DNA of 6,280 nucleotides from an uncultured Desulfobacterales bacterium (GTDB lineage: Bacteria; Desulfobacterota; Desulfobacteria; Desulfobacterales; JAFDCJ01). The notes under the pieces were generated by a model. The model ran no database searches, was not told where the DNA came from, and was given only the letters and a program-made list of their open reading frames with translations. The stretch spans positions 1 through 6,280 of the forward strand of contig CALZJV010000501.1 of the NCBI GenBank assembly GCA_945787595.1, given 5' to 3'. Position 1 is the stretch's first letter. Each line of letters begins with the position of its first letter. This document shows positions 4,893-6,280 of this stretch, one piece after another. Made by a program: the position numbers and the translations under genes.

Positions 4893-5765
4893 TTAGTGTT
4901 CATCATTGCTGAGGAATTCCAAAATACGTGAGTTGATGGTTTCAGGCTGCTCCATATTCAAGGTATGACAAACATTTGGAATGATTTCAGCTGTGAGATC
5001 GGGCATCCATTGTTGCGCACGGGCTATTGCTTTTTTCGGATTATAAATCTTCTCCCCGGCACCGATTAACAGCAGAGTTGGCAGCTCGATCTGCTTTAAT
5101 TCCTCATCAGTATACACTGTCGGAAACATTAGGGCCGGCAAACAATATCTCGTGACGATCTCCATAAGATGAATAAATGTCTCTTCAAACACAGTCCCTT
5201 GCGACGCTATCATCTTAAACACAAACCGTGCGGGAGGACGGATCTTAAATGGTAGACGCAATCCGAGTTTCGCCAGCAAACTCATAGGATAGATTGATGC
5301 GGCGGGGGCCAGAAGGACGATTTTCCGCAACCGATCTGGATAAGCCAGCGCCATATTCAGCGTTAACCACCCCCCGTAGGAATGCCCCAGCAGATAAGCC
5401 CTTTCGATGTTGAGCCCGTCAAATACTTCTTTTAACCATGCTGCATAATCTATTCGCTTTTCAATGAGTCGATCAGCGACGCTTTTGCCCGCGTCTCCAA
5501 TGATGTCCACCGCATAGACGCGATGATTGGCACTTAATGCGGCAATGTTGGCAAACCATGCGGTTGAACTCAAACCGGCACCGTGCAAAAGAACCAAAGG
5601 ATGTCCATCGCTGGGTCCACTCACATTGATATGGGTGGAACCATATCCGGTTTTTACATCAACGGCATCATTTGGTACGGTCCAAAGGCTAAAGATCGCC
5701 TCATAGGCTGCTATGTACTCTGCGCGGCCCTCAGGCGTGGTAAAAATTGGCAATCTTTTTTTCAT
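4893..5765 (-). CDS. Soluble alpha/beta hydrolase, paralogue of the downstream gene
   Basis: This 290-residue alpha/beta-hydrolase-fold enzyme has no signal peptide or membrane helix and is probably cytoplasmic. It shows HPLVLLHGAGLSSTAWFANI (55-74), VYAVDIIGDAGKS (83-95), the nucleophile elbow GHSYGG with Ser129, LLIGAGEKIY (232-241) with Glu238 in the acid position, and NVCHTL with His267. Between the elbow and the acid lies a helical cap region (about 155-225) that diverges most from the neighbour and likely sets substrate choice. The start at 5763-5765 is preferred over two upstream ATGs because AGGGAG (5772-5777) sits six bases before it; extension to 5789 (MKKIREHT...) or 5873 (a Cys-rich leader, MCEKIARSS...) lacks support. 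The two hydrolases share ALxxPDRLxKIVLLAPA and the Glu-for-Asp feature, which points to tandem duplication followed by divergence. Substrate is unknown. Confidence 0.88.
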   Translation of the reverse strand: MKKRLPIFTTPEGRAEYIAAYEAIFSLWTVPNDAVDVKTGYGSTHINVSGPSDGHPLVLLHGAGLSSTAWFANIAALSANHRVYAVDIIGDAGKSVADRLIEKRIDYAAWLKEVFDGLNIERAYLLGHSYGGWLTLNMALAYPDRLRKIVLLAPAASIYPMSLLAKLGLRLPFKIRPPARFVFKMIASQGTVFEETFIHLMEIVTRYCLPALMFPTVYTDEELKQIELPTLLLIGAGEKIYNPKKAIARAQQWMPDLTAEIIPNVCHTLNMEQPETINSRILEFLSNDEH

Positions 5766-5771
5766 TGTGTG

Positions 5772-5777
5772 CTCCCT
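5772..5777 (-). promoter_or_regulatory. Ribosome binding site deciding the start of the first hydrolase
   Basis: AGGGAG on the minus strand, six bases before the ATG at 5763-5765. The alternative ATG at 5787-5789 has only a weak GAAAG upstream, so the 290-residue product is favoured. Confidence 0.65.
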
Positions 5778-5785
5778 GATCTTCT

Positions 5786-5965
5786 TCATAAATGTTCTTT
5801 CAGAAAACGGGCAACAACATATGGCTGCGATTTGAGCAGCCGGGGCACTGCTCCTCGCAATTTTCTCACACAACCCTGGAATCCGCCAAGGTATAGTAAT
5901 CTCATATCATCGTCGGTGCGATCAAGCAAGCAGTTGGGCCGGCATGTCAATATTGTGGTTATCTC
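5786..5965 (-). pseudogene. Open frame resembling a C-terminal gene remnant upstream of the hydrolases
   Basis: On the minus strand a frame is open from just after a stop (TGA at 5966-5968) to TGA at 5786-5788, 59 codons. The last 39 begin at an in-frame ATG (5903-5905) and read MRLLYLGGFQGCVRKLRG..., ending PYVVARFLKEHL. Composition looks protein-like: alternating hydrophobic and basic residues, few rare codons, and a typical helical end. There is no ribosome binding site at the ATG, so it is more likely the 3' remnant of a longer gene than a small gene. Its stop overlaps an ATG (5787-5789) of the hydrolase frame in an ATGA arrangement. I do not recognise the family. A chance open frame in the leader of the hydrolase operon is the main alternative. 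Confidence 0.3.
5826..5859 (-). promoter_or_regulatory. Interrupted hairpin in the leader of the hydrolase genes
   Basis: GAGCAG (5834-5839) pairs perfectly with CTGCTC (5848-5853) around an 8-nt loop. The outer arms TGCGA (5826-5830) and TCGCA (5855-5859) extend the stem after a bulge of three bases on one side and one on the other, giving 11 base pairs in all. It lies about 60-95 bases before the hydrolase ATG. It could be a leader hairpin, a weak terminator without a T-run, or an operator. It also overlaps the C-terminal-like open frame, so it may be fortuitous. Confidence 0.3.
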
Positions 5966-6043
5966 TCAGGTCCGACCTAGATACAAACCGTACCCAAAGT
6001 AATCTAATAGTTCCTTCCATCCTTCTGCGGTATAAAGACTCAA

Positions 6044-6280
6044 TCAAGTTATCATATGTAGAGATCCTACTGCAGGTTCATCCGCTAGTGGATCAACATG
6101 CCGATCCCGTGCCGGTTCCACGTCCACCCGTTTTGGCCAAAAGCCGTATTTCAGCCGATGGACCAGAAGACGGGCATCGCTGAGCAACGCCATCAGGCTG
6201 GGAACCAGCACCAGGGTTAAGACAGTTGCAAAGGCAATGCCAGCGGCAATGGAAAGGGCCATGGGAATGAGGAATTTAGC
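6044..6280 (-). CDS. RND-family efflux pump inner-membrane subunit, C-terminal end only
   Basis: The frame enters from the right edge and ends at TGA (6044-6046), giving the last 78 residues of a protein that would normally exceed 1000. The segment AKFLIPMALSIAAGIAFATV followed by LTLVLVPSLMALL (residues 1-33 of the visible part) is the final transmembrane helix of RND transporters of the AcrB/HAE1 type, where PMAxSxxxGxxFATxxTLxxVP is the common pattern. A basic cytoplasmic tail follows (RLLVHRLKYGFWPKR, about 36-50) and then an acidic, Pro-containing end. RND pumps export drugs, lipids or metal ions with an adaptor and an outer-membrane channel; substrate cannot be inferred from this end. 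The gene precedes the hydrolase pair on the same strand, with about 280 bp between them and no obvious terminator. Confidence 0.85.
   Translation of the reverse strand, partial: AKFLIPMALSIAAGIAFATVLTLVLVPSLMALLSDARLLVHRLKYGFWPKRVDVEPARDRHVDPLADEPAVGSLHMIT

Noticed and set aside
5766..5873. N-terminal extension of the first hydrolase with a Cys-rich leader
   Set aside because: The extension has no ribosome binding site at its ATG, no signal-peptide character, and overlaps a more protein-like frame. AGGGAG directly before the ATG at 5765 supports the shorter form.
5930..5962. Minus-strand promoter with a perfect TTGACA
   Set aside because: TTGACA is present near 5950, but no acceptable -10 box is found 16-18 bases downstream, so it is not called.

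Overview
The window looks like a piece of a mesophilic, moderate-GC bacterial chromosome. A Desulfobacterota (sulfate-reducer-like deltaproteobacterium) origin is the best guess. The reasons are the small His/Lys-rich lipoprotein with a GGPPAHAKAHGYRAKHKY segment, the style of the flavoprotein with a C-terminal zinc ribbon, the CAC-N-AAG type of dispersed repeat, and the loose gene packing with gene remnants. This assignment rests on recall of families, not on a search.

Layout, left to right. (1) Positions 2-307, minus strand: 5' part of a lipoprotein gene that runs off the left edge. (2) 308-964: a long stretch with no convincing intact gene. It holds a possible degenerate glycine-rich ORF (484-618) and a 114-bp inverted repeat whose arms are built from an 8-bp CACNAAGN unit (761-874). 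(3) 965-2063, minus strand: an FMN-reductase-type flavoprotein (249 aa) that appears to have lost its usual N-terminal cysteine cluster, preceded on the same strand by the C-terminal third of an agmatinase/arginase-family gene. (4) 2064-2283: a control region with two adjacent inverted repeats and the C-terminal remnant of an unidentified helical protein carrying an in-frame stop. Its last codons overlap the start of (5) chrA, 2284-3603, plus strand, a complete two-domain chromate transporter and the best-defined gene here. (6) 3604-3833: between convergent genes, a 103-bp inverted-repeat element with a nested GC hairpin, which may be both a dispersed repeat and a bidirectional terminator. (7) 3834-5765, minus strand: two adjacent, diverged paralogous alpha/beta hydrolases, 36 bp apart. 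The upstream one is soluble and the downstream one has an N-terminal membrane anchor. (8) 5786-5965, minus strand: an open frame resembling a C-terminal remnant, with a strong hairpin over it. (9) 6044-6280, minus strand: the C-terminal end of an RND efflux pump subunit entering from the right edge.

How the genes work together: the only operon clearly supported is the hydrolase pair, possibly read through from the RND gene. ChrA probably exports chromate, and may have been the last gene of a small operon whose preceding gene has decayed. The flavoprotein and the ureohydrolase fragment share a strand and could share a transcript.

The most notable overall pattern is decay: up to four gene remnants and one internally shortened gene in about 6 kb. 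I see no complete undescribed system, CRISPR array, integrase, transposase, tRNA or rRNA.
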